From Hormiphora californensis (taxonomy: Eukaryota > Ctenophora > Tentaculata > Cydippida > Pleurobrachiidae), in the NCBI GenBank assembly GCA_020137815.1, contig CM035356.1, positions 1,400,232 to 1,464,231 on the forward strand: 64,000 nt of DNA, given 5' to 3'. Below, in pieces: positions 10,897 through 23,276 of the stretch; position 1 is the stretch's first letter, and the number at the start of each line of letters is the position of its first letter. Both the position numbers and the translations under genes were made by a program. The notes under the pieces were generated by a model that saw nothing but the letters and a program-made list of their open reading frames with translations, made no database searches and was not told where the DNA came from.

Positions 10897-11940
10897 ATGG
10901 AGTTTTTGCGTGTGGATCCTCAGCAGAATGTGAGCGATTATCAGTCAGCCCCCCAGCCCTCCAAAAATCGGGCGAAGGATAATCGTCAACGTTTCCGAAG
11001 TCTGATATCTGAGATCAGTGAAGTTATTGCAGAACCTCGTCTGTCAACGAACAACATACTTGCAAAAGCGATCACGCTCATTGCATTGGATAAATTCAGT
11101 TCAAAGTATGTCAGTCGACCATCTAAGAAAGAGGCTCAATCCCCTCCTCCGAAAAAAACCTTCTCACCTCGTTTTAAAACATCTCAGCTCCTTGAAATGA
11201 GGGGGAGTGTTGCGTTTGGTGTCACATCAGCCGGTAAAATCGTCTACATGTCCTCGAAAAATCACATTGGAACGAAATCAGTGGTCCTTGGCAATGATTT
11301 GGATAGTATTCTCACAACGCCAGTTGACTTTCTGTATCAAGTGTTTCACAACAGACATTCCAAAATAATCGTTTCTCTCAACACATCAACGAAAACGACC
11401 GCCAAATTCCTACTCGAGGGTAACATATACACGGATGACGATGGAAATGAGCTTTATTTGACATTGGCAACGAAAATAGAACCCCTCTACAATGCTCCCA
11501 ACGGACTATTTAGCACTCAGGAGATTCTTGTAGACGAGGGGTTTTCCTACATGAATGATGGAAATCAGTTTATTGACCAGCTCCTCGGATTTGACACCTA
11601 CCATAACAACCTCCTGGACTATGTTATAGAGGAGGACCTTTTCGGTTTCTTTCAAAATTTGAAGAGTGATCTGGGTCGTTATGGGCACAAGGATGCAATG
11701 GTTCGTTATCACTGTTTTGATGGATGTCTTCTTTATGTACGAACTCAAATGTATCCCTATCGAAGTTTGGACGGTACGGCACTTATTTTGCTCCTTTCAA
11801 CCCCCCTTGCCTTCGGTATTGCTCACCCCGAGCCCGATGTAGTGAGTGAAGGGTTGAGGATCCTGAACAAGTCAGATATGCTGCTTGCTCTGCTGCCGCC
11901 TTTTAGTACGCTGCCGCAACCCAAATCTATGGGTTATTAA
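10897..11940 (+). CDS. Divergent bHLH-PAS transcription factor, intronless, 347 aa
   Basis: One uninterrupted frame from ATG to TAA. Residues about 23-68 form a bHLH: basic KNRAKDNRQRF, helix 1 RSLISEISEVI, loop, helix 2 ILAKAITLIALDKF. Residues about 95-195 resemble PAS-A (GSVAFGVTSAGKIVYMSS). Residues about 205-310 resemble PAS-B: FSTQEILVDEGFSYMND, LLGFDTYHNNLLDYV, and the RYHCFDGCLLYVRTQ strand pair typical of CLOCK/ARNT/HIF-type PAS-B domains. Such factors dimerise and bind E-box-like DNA in circadian, hypoxia or developmental responses. The E-box-contacting Glu of the basic region is Asp here, and the C-terminal activation region is very short. Most long neighbours have introns, so this may be an old retrocopy or a lineage-specific intronless paralogue. 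The subfamily is unresolved. Confidence 0.75.
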   Translation: MEFLRVDPQQNVSDYQSAPQPSKNRAKDNRQRFRSLISEISEVIAEPRLSTNNILAKAITLIALDKFSSKYVSRPSKKEAQSPPPKKTFSPRFKTSQLLEMRGSVAFGVTSAGKIVYMSSKNHIGTKSVVLGNDLDSILTTPVDFLYQVFHNRHSKIIVSLNTSTKTTAKFLLEGNIYTDDDGNELYLTLATKIEPLYNAPNGLFSTQEILVDEGFSYMNDGNQFIDQLLGFDTYHNNLLDYVIEEDLFGFFQNLKSDLGRYGHKDAMVRYHCFDGCLLYVRTQMYPYRSLDGTALILLLSTPLAFGIAHPEPDVVSEGLRILNKSDMLLALLPPFSTLPQPKSMGY

Positions 11941-13837
11941 CTCCGATTTTATCATATTATGTATATAATTAGTGAACCAGATTTGGATTTACATCAGCTT
12001 TATGCGGATTTCGGGAAACAATTTCGATACGTATATTACGCTTGGTGATAATACTTCATCCTTCCTGAAATTGTATTTTGCCACGAGCAAATTAATGCCT
12101 CCAAAATACTTCCATGCAATCAGTTTACCTTCTAAGAACACTCACTATTAGCTATACGTATCAATTTCCAACCGTACTTGAAATTCTTTCTCGAACACTG
12201 TGTCTCTGCAAAATTTCCCAGTAAAATATAAACAGAAATTTGAGCTATTATATCAAGATGTACATACACTCTATATAAGGACACGTACACCCACTCATCG
12301 ATTTCATACGTCATTTGTTTGAAGTAAATGAATGGTGTATAGTCTCGCATCAACCGGACAAGAAATCCGAGAACCGTGTGATTTGGTTTCTTTTATCATT
12401 CCTCAACTTATTAGAAAAGAGGTTTCTTTACTTTTTTAAATTATAAAAACGAGTTTGTATTAACTTTTGAAAGTCTCTCGAAAAACTGTAATATTTTTCC
12501 TAGAGGTAGGTTTCGTTAGACCCACTATTACTACTGTGCTTCAACCCGTTTTTAAGGGTTAAGTACAGGATTGTATAGGACTTGTACAGCTCGGCTGTAT
12601 TTATGCTATGGTAATCCTACCAAAAATAGTTTGTTAAAAGTGCTATGTCTAGTACTCTCTACAACATATTTTTAGCAGGGACCTGGTTTGTGTAGAGCTG
12701 TCTATCCGAGTCCTTAACAATTTAACAAATGCTGTCAGTATTTTTCAAAAGCAATTGGTAGCAAGAGGCATAATTAATTTCAGAGATTACTTGTATATTG
12801 TATGTTTAAACTTTTTCAGTCGGTATATTTTAAATTGAACAGCTCTACCATGGCGTTTAGAGGTCTTAGGCCTTTCTACGAGAGGTGTACACTTTATATA
12901 CTTCTGGGAATAAGGCCCCAGTTACAAATTTGGAAACTGGCGTCAGCTTCCAACCTAATGTCAGTTTCCAATTTGTAACTGGAGCGTAAGTGACCCTGTG
13001 TGTAATAATGTGTTTTCTGTGTATGATTTTTTAATGTCTCTAGAACAGCGAGGAACAGCTTGTCTATCGAAGGTCAAACTCCAAATGAAATTGGAGGATT
13101 AGAGTGTTAGACGGGTTGCAGTCAGTGCAGTGATTGCATGCACCTGGAACCGACCGAATCAGGAAATACTGGTCCTTGATTGGCTGATAACCAGTCACGT
13201 GATCTAAATATCGAGTTCTGATTGGTTGTTAACTTGTTTCGGTCGGTTCACTATAATGTGCACAGAAGAGAAAAGAAGGCACTATGTTGCAGTGTAAATG
13301 TGCTGTTAGAACGTGCATATCTAGATCTGGTGAACTCGGGAAGCAGGATAAGGTGATAGTAGCAGTTTAGTATCCCTAATTCCTGATTCATTTGAGCCCT
13401 CATCTCGTTAGATCTGCAAATTCTGGCAACACCCATCTCTAGTTTGTTGTGTTTTTGTGTGTAAGTTTGTTAGCAAGGAAAGAACACACACTGATTTTTC
13501 TTTTATCATGATGTGATATTACCAACGAGGATGCAGAATTAAAATTGTATTTTTCAGAAAAATGATTTCCTGCTGTTTTTATCTTCCCCCTAAGTTATAA
13601 AATTACTTTGTTTTATTGTCTCTCCCCTGATTCCCTTCATTATAATTAATATGTATTCTACTTAGTAGAATATAGTAGTTATGTAGATACATTGTATCTA
13701 CTACTTCCTCACTTCCTCAGCCCCCATTATACAATATTACACCTCACCATCCTCCGTTCCATACCCCTCCCTCTCTTATTCCATACCTCTCCATACCTCA
13801 CTCTTTACCTCTATCTCTATCTCTCTCTCTAGACATC
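11941..13837. other. Intergenic region before CNOT7/8
   Basis: AT-rich, no exon supported. A 65-bp fold-back (12918-12982, arms CCAGTTACAAATTTGGAAACTG) is present. The last 150 bp are CT-rich and lead directly into the CNOT7/8 first coding exon (ATG 13838, preceded by a CT tract and tag, so an upstream 5' UTR exon spliced at about 13832 is possible). Confidence 0.5.
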
Positions 13838-14212
13838 ATGCCTCTGACAAGTAGTGCCATCGCGAACAACCTAATTCGGGATGTGTGGCGAGATAATCTT
13901 GAGGAGGAGTTTGAAAAGATCAGGCAACTTATCCAGACTTACAACTACGTATCCATTGGTAAACATCAGTAGTTGGAAAACTGTGAAACTAGGACAGTCA
14001 CGTGACTGGCCTCGTTTCATGGTCACGTGACTGGCCTCGTTTCACAGTCACGTGATTCATGACGTCACATGATTGCGTTCAACTGCAGATTACGTGATTA
14101 TGATGTAAGCACGATGTAATCAAATTAATTCATGCAATTATGATAATTAATTTTCATAATTTATGACATCACTGTGCTCAACCGCATGTCACTTATGACG
14201 TCACGTGACTGT

Positions 14213-14289
<77 letters not shown>

Positions 14290-17200
14290 ATGACTGCTCA
14301 TGGAAGTCAACCGGAGAAAGCGCGTGTCGTTGCCGTTTTCATACAGCCAACCGTACCTATTACCCCATATAGTCAGAGTGTAAACAATCTGTTTAAGGGG
14401 TAATTTAAATAAAACACATTACTCATCATCACTTTCACTCTCACATTCTTCTGCTTCAAAAGGATAGAATTTCTAAGTTGAGCTGGGAAACGGGTCCATT
14501 TTTTCGGGACCTAAATCTATTTTTAGTAACACCCGTTGGTCGAGTGATGCATACCCGCCTTTCACTCTCAAGGTCCGTGGTTCGAATCCTGCGCTTGCCA
14601 ACTTTTCGAAACACGGATTTAAATATTAGTTCACAAGTTCATCACAACCAAAAAGAACAGCACCACAGCCAAAAGGTACCATACATGATTAATTATGTCA
14701 AAACAGTTGGCACTGACAAGGGACAAGGATCACTATAGAGAAAACATGTTTGATCCTGACAGCCAAGCGTACTTACGTTTGGCTGTCAGGGTACATAACA
14801 CAGCCAAAAGTTGAGCACCACAGACAAAAGTTGAGCACCACAACCAAAAAGTACAACACCACAGACAAAAGTTGAGCACCATAGGCAAAAAAGTACAGCA
14901 CCACAGCTAAAAGTTGAGAACGACAGTCAAAAATTGAGCACCATAGAAAAAAGTACAGCACCACAGCCAAAAAGTACAGCGCCACAGAACAATGTTGAGC
15001 ACCACAGATGCCAGAGAAAAGGCTAATAAGCCATGTACCTATAAAAGGGTGAGCATTTTCAATCATTTCAATCATAATAATCATACTATTATTAAAGCAA
15101 ATAGGGAAATCCTGTGTGACGTTTTTTACCTTATATGGCATTTAGCACGTGCAGGTTTAGAGGTCGACTGTGGAGTACTATTGGAGTGGGGCCAGGGGTC
15201 GGAGCCGTTGCCAATGGCATGGTTGCTACTATACTGCACGTGCACGTGCATTTGATCTTGCTTTAGTTTGTGTCACCAGCTAATATAAATGCTCTCTTCA
15301 ACAACTGTTGATATACGACAGCGACAATTGGAGTTATTCACGCAAGATCTCACCGCCATTCTCTACTTTTCCATACACTGGAAAGTTCTTTTATAACTTT
15401 GATCGCCTGATCATCATCTGACGTTCTGAAACCAGAAACTCGCAGCGATCCCGCCTGAGCTCCTTCTACGGTACCGTAACTTAAGACGGGATAGTGCATG
15501 TCATTAGTTAGACTGATGATGTCAGTGTTCCCTAATCCAGCTACCAATACCATTTCCCCGAAATTCGCCCGTAGGGCGAACGGGTTTACTAGTAATAATA
15601 ATATTAAGTTTTGTATACCGCCACAGACACGACAGGGCCAGATAAGTAAAACTGTACCTGACACTGACGAGCTTCAGAGCGGTATACCTAACGCAAAAAA
15701 GATCCTTATATTCTTACACACTTTGGAAAAACTCACTCCTAATTGTAGATATACTAAAAAGATAACTGGTCACATAACTTTCAAAAAACTGATGAGATGG
15801 AAAAAATACAGACTTTATTAAATAAAGGGAACAAAGCCAACAACCCACACTTATCAGCAGCTCAACAATACTGATAAAAAGCCCTAAGTGAAAGTGGTGA
15901 GCACACCTAAAGACCGCCTACTGACAGATGGGGAGTCCGGTGATCAACTCAGACGCCACCACCGGGAAGTCTTCAGGGGTAGGAGCTGGGAACGCTTCAA
16001 GGAAAAGTCTGGTTTTCAACTTAGATTTGAACAACTCAATGGGGTGTACAGATCTCAGGTCCAAAGGCAAGGAGTTCCAAACTGTCGGTAGACACCGAAC
16101 CCTCCTCCTCCTCAGTTTAGAGTTTGCATTAACGCTCGAGAGTTTAGGATATTTCAGTTTGTAGAAGTCAATTACTGAATTCGCCCTCGTTGGTCTCATA
16201 CCCAGAATATCATCATCCCTAGGGACCAGTTCCTGTAAATACTCCGGAGCTGTTCCACTACAATTTTGTACGCTAACAGGCAGGCCTTGAAGGTTAGTCT
16301 CTGCTTGATTGGGAGGATATGAGCTTCCTTGAAATACTCATCATAGCTATCCTGATGTCCTCGTAAGTTATGATGAACCGTACACAGGAGTTCAGAACCT
16401 TCTGAAGGTTGTTCAGAATCCGTTTAGGGAGTCCAAAGTACAGGAATTACAGTAGTCTATCTTTGATATGACTAATTGCTTCACAAGAAGAATCCGTGTG
16501 CTATTATCTAAACACTTATTGAGTTGCCATGGTTCTTGAGTTGCAATCCACATTGTTTCTTAACATTGTTCACCTGCCTCTCCAGGGTGAGATGCTCATC
16601 CAGAAGTATTCCTAGAGTCTTCCCTGTGCTACCTTTGCATTCCATCGGCTGCAGCACTGTACCTCCAAACCTGATTTCCGGATCGAATACCAGCTTCTCA
16701 AGAGAGCTTGATTTTCCAAGAAGAACAAACTCAGTCTTACTCTCATTACATTTGAGCCAATGTTGCACCATCCAAACCAATTAAGAAGTGATAAAAGGTG
16801 GGGCCCTGTATCTTGAGAACGAGAGGGAGTAGAGAGTTCGCACTTCGACTCATCGTATTTTTATCTCCCAACCAGTTACCACACCCAGGATCGTTGAAAA
16901 AGTCAAAATTTTTTGAATATGTCAGTATCCCTTTAATGGAAGCGAGGCACTCCTCGATACTATTCTCGTACCTTTCCACCCTTCACTATCCGTTGGACAA
17001 GTCCAACGTACAATTGGGAATCATCTGCATACAGCTTTATCATCAACCATACGGTCTAGCAATATCCTGTACTCCTCTATGTACAACAGAAACAGTACAG
17101 ACCAACAAAGATCCCTGTGGTACTCCACATATGAGAGCGATGACCTCCGAGAGTTCACCATGAACATTCACTCTGTAACTCCTGGAACTCAAATAACTCT

Positions 17201-20200
17201 TAAACCACCCAAGTGCACTTCCCTTCACTCCACCTCACCTCCAGCACCTCCATCAGCTTCATGATCTACAGTATCGAAAGCTGCGCTCATGTCCAAGAGC
17301 ATGAGTGCCGCACTTTCCCAGAATCAGTTCTCTCAGCAAGTCTCAAACATTCCAGCCAGGAGAGTCTCGCAGCTGTGACCAGTACGGTAGCCCGACTGAT
17401 TGGCATTCAGTAAGTCATTTTTCTGTAGATAGTCATTCATTTGATTCAATACCACCTTTTCCAAGACTTTTGAAACAAAGCAATGTTGACACAGGGCGAT
17501 AGTTGGCAAGAAATCTCTATCTCCTCGATTCTTTGTTATCGTTGGCATGACAACTGCCTCTGCAGGGGCTCAGGTACTGAAGCTCTGCACAGTGACTTGT
17601 TAATGATAGTCGTTAACGCAGGCGCCAACTCCTCTAGACAATCCTTCACCAGCCACGTTGGAACTGGATCTAGATCACACGACTTAGATGACATCTGCTT
17701 CACAATGTGAACAAGATCTTTCTGCGAGATCTCCTCAAACTGAGTCAGCTCACAATCAGGCCTTGATGAACCACCACTTCCAGTTCCTCTTACATCTTCA
17801 CCACTCACACCTCCTCTTCTAGTTCCTCTTACATCTTCACCACTCACCCCACTTCCTGTTCCACTTACATCTTCACTACTCCCACTTCCAGTTCCACTTA
17901 CACCTTCACCACTCACACTGCCACTTCCAGTTCCAATCATGAATACTGACACTTTGAATAAAGTATTGTTTAACAACCCTACTACAAGAAAGTACTTTAT
18001 TGGAACTTTTCCGGCTTGTGCCCCTATTCGTTCTCGTAAAAAGACTTATGGATTTATTACAAACACTGACCGCCATGATAGACCAGGGCAACATTGGTGT
18101 GCTTGGTGGATTCAAGATGGAAAAGCCTTGTTCTTCGACTCATTTGGACGGCCACCCACCCACGATTCCTTCCCTAGGGATTTTTATAAGTTATCACGTA
18201 ATTATAACAGCTGTAAGTATATTCCTCGGGCTGTGCAATTGGTGGGTACTACAAGTTTGGACATTTTTGTGCACATTTTATGTATGAAATGAGTTCCAAG
18301 AAAAGAGTGGATCGCTTCTTATCGTGGTATAAAGATTTGAAAACAATGATGAGATTGTTCGTGCCAAGTTTAAACGCTTTAAACACGGGTTTTACTGTTA
18401 GAGAAAAAAAAAACTAATCACAACACACCGTCTTCAAAAACTCAATGTTTTTCCCACTGTTCTAAAATAGCAACAAAGTCTTTTGTATAGTCCATAAAGA
18501 GTACCTTGATATCCGCAACCGATTTTCGGTTTACCAGCTGTATTATCTTGCGTTGAGTTGAACTTAGTCGAGAATTTTGAAAACCCACTGGAAACGATAC
18601 CATAGTGTATGCCAATAAACAGTTTTTTGATCGCTTTAAGGTATTGGTGTTTTGAACCTTTCCAACTGTTTGCCATAAGGAGTCGATGAACCTCGAGAAA
18701 GTCAGCTATTTTGTTTGGATAATATTGACTCGGAAAACTCTTTGCTCGGTGTGTCCCTTTCTTTAACCTGCTTTTCGAAAATTGATATCCGCTCCAATGA
18801 TCTCGACATTCGCTTGCTTTTTGCCGATAATCGTTTCAAATCTATGGATCTGAAAATCCTTCATTTTGAAATCTTTACAAATTCCTCTTTGTCAACATCT
18901 GTGTAGGGAACATCTGTGTGGTCCAACAAAACTCGAGTATGAGAGCGGTGATAGAATTTCGACAGAAAACGAGATATCATGATGATGGAAATGGCAACAA
19001 CACGAAGACTCTGCTTTTATGCTATTTTACGATCACACTATCCTTCTTATATCCTCTTCGTTGGATATTACATTGTGCATCAGGTGTTTTCTCATGATGA
19101 TACACTTTTGAACTTACTGGACGCTTTATTGGCACTTTCTGTTAGAAATACATCTCCCACATAAAGTCTGCTTCCAATAGCCGCGCTGAATTAGCAATAC
19201 CGCAAAATTGATGGACTCGCAGATTTCAAACATCAGCCTCAAGCAAGTGCATCATACGTGTGTCGCAATAGATCATAAATAGAGGATAGAGAATCACACA
19301 TTGATCCATCATCTGAATCAGAAATATCAACTTGACGAGACTCTGCCATGATTGGAAATGGAGAGCAAATGTATTCTACTCTTATATACCCATCTTCATG
19401 TCAACCATTTTTCCGAATTATTCTAAAGTTTAGCCAAGCGAAACTTTCTCCTTTGACGTTTTCTTTTCGGTCTTGCATATCTTGTTATAGCTGCATTGGG
19501 TCTATATGTCTGAATCATGTTTTCTGCTCCAGCCCTAGCTGCTGTTGCCACCCCTTTGATGGCTGAACTTAGGATCGGAAGAGCACCACGAAATATAGAA
19601 GCGAGGAAACCACCTATTCCTTCTCCATTCTGTGTATACACATAATATCCATCACTATTATAACCAGATCCGTGTTGGTTAATTATGCGAGAGTATGCAG
19701 CAACGTTTTTGTAGTCAACTTCTTCCATTTTGAGAATCACTAGTTTGCCAGCTATTTATAGTGGGCTGTGGTGCTCAACTTTTTGTCTATGATGTTCGAT
19801 ATTGTTCTGTGGTGCTCAACTTTTTGTCTATGGTGCTCGATATTGTTCTGTGGTGCTCAACTTTTTGTCTATGGTGCTCGATATTGTTCTGTGGTGGTCA
19901 ACTTTTTGTCTATGGTGCTCGATATTGTTCTGTGGTGCTGTAGTTTTTGACTGTGGTGCTCAATTTTGTCGGTGGTGCTGTACTTTTTGGATGTGGTGCT
20001 GTACTACGTTTGCCAGCTATTTATTTGTACTTTTTGACTGTGACGTTGTTCTTTTGTCTATGGTGCTGTACGTTGTATTGGGGCTATGTCGCTCTACTTT
20101 TTTTTTATGCGAGAGTATGCAGCAACGTTTTTGTAGTCAACTTCTTCCATTTTGAGAATCACTAGTTTGCCAGCTATTTATAGTGGGCTGTGGTGCTCAA

Positions 20201-21946
20201 CCTTTTTGTCTATGATGTTCGATATTGTTCTGTGGTGCTCAACTTTTTATCTATGGTGCTCGATATTGTTCTGTGGTGCTCAACTTTTTGTCTATGGTGC
20301 TCGATATTGTTCTGTGGTGCTCAACTTTTTGTCTATGGTGCTCGATATTGTTCTGTGGTGCTCAACTTTTTGTCTATGGTGCTCGATATTGTTCTGTGGT
20401 GCTGTACTTTTTGGATGTGGTGCTGTACTACGTTTGCCAGCTATTTATTTGTACTTTTTGACTGTGACGTTGTTCTTTTGTCTATGGTGATGTACGTTGT
20501 ATTGGGGCTATGTCGCTCTACTTTTTGGGTTGTGTTGCTCAACTCTCCTCTAGAGTTTATTTACTTGTATTAATTGGTTTCCTTTTTATAACACTCCCAC
20601 CACTATTTATAGCAAGCTATAGTGAATGGAAAAAATATGGACGAATTTCTGCAAACGTACCCGAATATCTCCATGATCTGTACCGTGAAAACGGTTCACG
20701 ATTCGGAAGATTTGTAAGTAGCAAGCTAAGGATGTCTACCATTTTCCAGTTTTACCGAGTGATAAAATTGCTCACAAAGTGGACGAAGTCTTAAACAATA
20801 TATAAAATGATATCAAAATAAATGTTAGATTCGGTTCTGCTTGATCCAAGAAATACTGGTGAGATCAAGTTTTCTCGTCCTTCAAACAACCCTAATGTAT
20901 TTGACACCGCGAAGCTAGTATCTCAATGTGACCCAAAGGACGTTCAGAGAATTAAGGAAAACATTGGGTGGGATGATTTGATAGAAATAGCGCATAATTC
21001 AAGAGATTCACCAGCTTGGAGAGTAGAGGCAATCGTCTGTATTGAATTTGATGTAACAAAAATATACTTAACAAATGTACTATAATTATGTTGCAATATC
21101 AATAGACATTGGAAAACTAGCTGTACGTTGTTGGTAGCTGTATTATTATTAAACGTTAACTAAAAAATGTGTTTGATTTGTATGGGTAGGGAATGGTTTT
21201 CTCTGGCATCTGTGGTGGTCAACTTTTTGACTATGGTGCTCAAATTTTATCTATGGTGTTGTACTTTTTGGCTGTGGTGCTGTACTTTTTGTCTATGGTG
21301 CTCAACTTTTGTCTTTCGTTCTGTACTTTTTGGCTGTGGTGCTGTACTTTTTGCCTATGGTGCTCAACGTTGTCTGTGGTGTTGTACTTTTTGGTTGTGG
21401 TGCTCAACTTTTGTCTGTGGTGCTCAACTTTGGCTGTGTTATGTACCCTGACAGCCAAACGTAAGTACGCTTGGCTGTCAGGATCAAACATGTTTTCTCT
21501 ATAGTGATCCTTATCCCTTGTCTGCCAACTGTTTTGACATAATTAATCATGTATGGTACTTTTGGCTGTGGTGCTGTTCTTTTTTGTTGTGATGAACTTG
21601 TGAACTAATATTTAAATCCGTGTTTCGAAAAGTTGGCAAGCGCAGGATTCGAACCACGGACTTGGAGAGTGAAAGCGGTTATGCATCACTCACCAACTTT
21701 ACTAAAATATTTAGTCCCAAAAATAACCCGTTTCCCCCAGCTCAACTTAGAAATTCTATCCTTTTGAAGCAAAGAATGTGAGAGTGAAAGTGATGATGAG
21801 TATGTTTTTTATTTAATTACCCCTTACCCCTTTTTTTACTCTTTATTCGGTTTACTTTTGGCTGTATGAAAACGGCAACGACACGCGCTTTCTCCGGTTG
21901 ACTTCCATGAGCATAATAATATTCTCTCTCTCTCTCTCTCTCTTCT

Positions 21947-22000
<54 letters not shown>

Positions 22001-23204
22001 GTCTCTCTCTCGATCCTCACCGCACGTACGTCATAAGTGACATGCGGTTGAGCACAGTGATGTCATAAATTATGAAAATTAATTATCATAATTGCATGAA
22101 TTAATTTGATTACATCGTGCTTACATCATAATCACGTAATCTGCAGTTGAACGCAATCATGTGACGTCATGAATCACGTGACTGTGAAACGAGGCCAGTC
22201 ACGTGACCATGAAACGAGGCCAGTCACGTGACTGTCCTAGTTTCACAGTTTTCCAACTACTAACATCATTTTAATTGATAGGTGATATTTCCCTCATTCG
22301 GAAAGCTACAGTTAAATTTATAGCAGCTAATAAATTAGTTGCATTATGAAATATGATATTATATATCTTTGCAGTCCTGAGATTAAATCCCTCTCCGTGT
22401 GTAGATACTGAGTTTCCTGGTGTAGTGGCGCGACCTTGTGGGGAGTTCCGATCTCAGAATGACTACACCTACCAGCTACTGAAAGTGAACGTTGACATGC
22501 TCAAGATTATACAGCTAGGTATAAAACTTTTCAACACTACTTTAAACAAATTAATTTGAGCACTGATGAGCGGAATGTTACATTCTGTGAAACATATGTT
22601 TGCACTTTGCGTAAATCTCCGTGTTTCATTTCTACTAGGTATAACAATGATTGTTATAATTTGCGTTACCTGCACTTCTTAAGGAATCATGCCATACAAG
22701 GCCTTGTGAGCAGAATCTAAATATTTAACCGGCGGAGAGTGGAGAGAATGATCGAGAGAGAGAGTGGAGAGATAAAGAGAGAGAGATAGATAGTGGTGAG
22801 AGATAGAGAGTTGATAGTTAGTGAGTGAGCGAAAGAGGGAGAGAATTGAGAGTTGCGAGATAGTGAATCAGCGAGAAAGAGTTGAGAGGGAGTAAACGGT
22901 TGGTTAGAATTTGCTCGCTAAACAAATCGCAGGAGCTTAATACGTTGCATTGTGGACGACCTTAAATGTCAAAATGATTCTCGAATAGAAACTTCCTCCC
23001 TGGAATTGAAATTACCCATTAAAATGGGGGGGGGGGGGGTAAATACCGTCATTCTCTCGCTGATTATAATAATCGCGAGAATGATTTATGTATTATGCCA
23101 AAAACTAACAGAAATTAGTTGGCTGGAAAGGTGACCACTTTTGTTGTCAAACTGACACCTTTGCCCTCTCCGGGTTTCATCATTATCTTTCCCTCTCTGA
23201 TTTA

Positions 23205-23276
<72 letters not shown>

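Larger units (their letters stand above)
13968..22261. mobile_element. Degenerate Polinton/Maverick (adintovirus-like) element, 8.29 kb
   Basis: Termini AGTAGTTGGAAAACTG...CAGTTTTCCAACTACT are inverted, start with AG/end with CT, and are flanked by the 6-bp direct repeat AACATC (13962-13967 and 22262-22267). A 6-bp duplication is characteristic of Polintons. The terminal inverted repeats are about 1.05 kb. Cargo consistent with this class: a broken adenovirus-type cysteine protease at 17939 and a pVI/pX-like minor virion protein ORF at 19423. Protein-primed DNA polymerase, retroviral-type integrase, packaging ATPase and recognisable major capsid genes are absent, so the copy is non-autonomous and decayed. 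A LINE is nested in it. It occupies CNOT7/8 intron 1, beginning at intron nucleotide +10. A polymerase-less virophage-like or novel TIR transposon is the alternative; TSD, termini and cargo together favour Polinton. Confidence 0.85.

Noticed and set aside
14478-14738. 86-codon + strand frame in the left TIR
   Set aside because: Runs through the tRNA-like sequence and the TIR repeats and is not kept in the right TIR copy.
19761-20573. Cys/Trp/Phe-rich frames that look like a multi-pass membrane protein
   Set aside because: Produced by the 41-bp array inside the Polinton-type element; equally long in all three phases.
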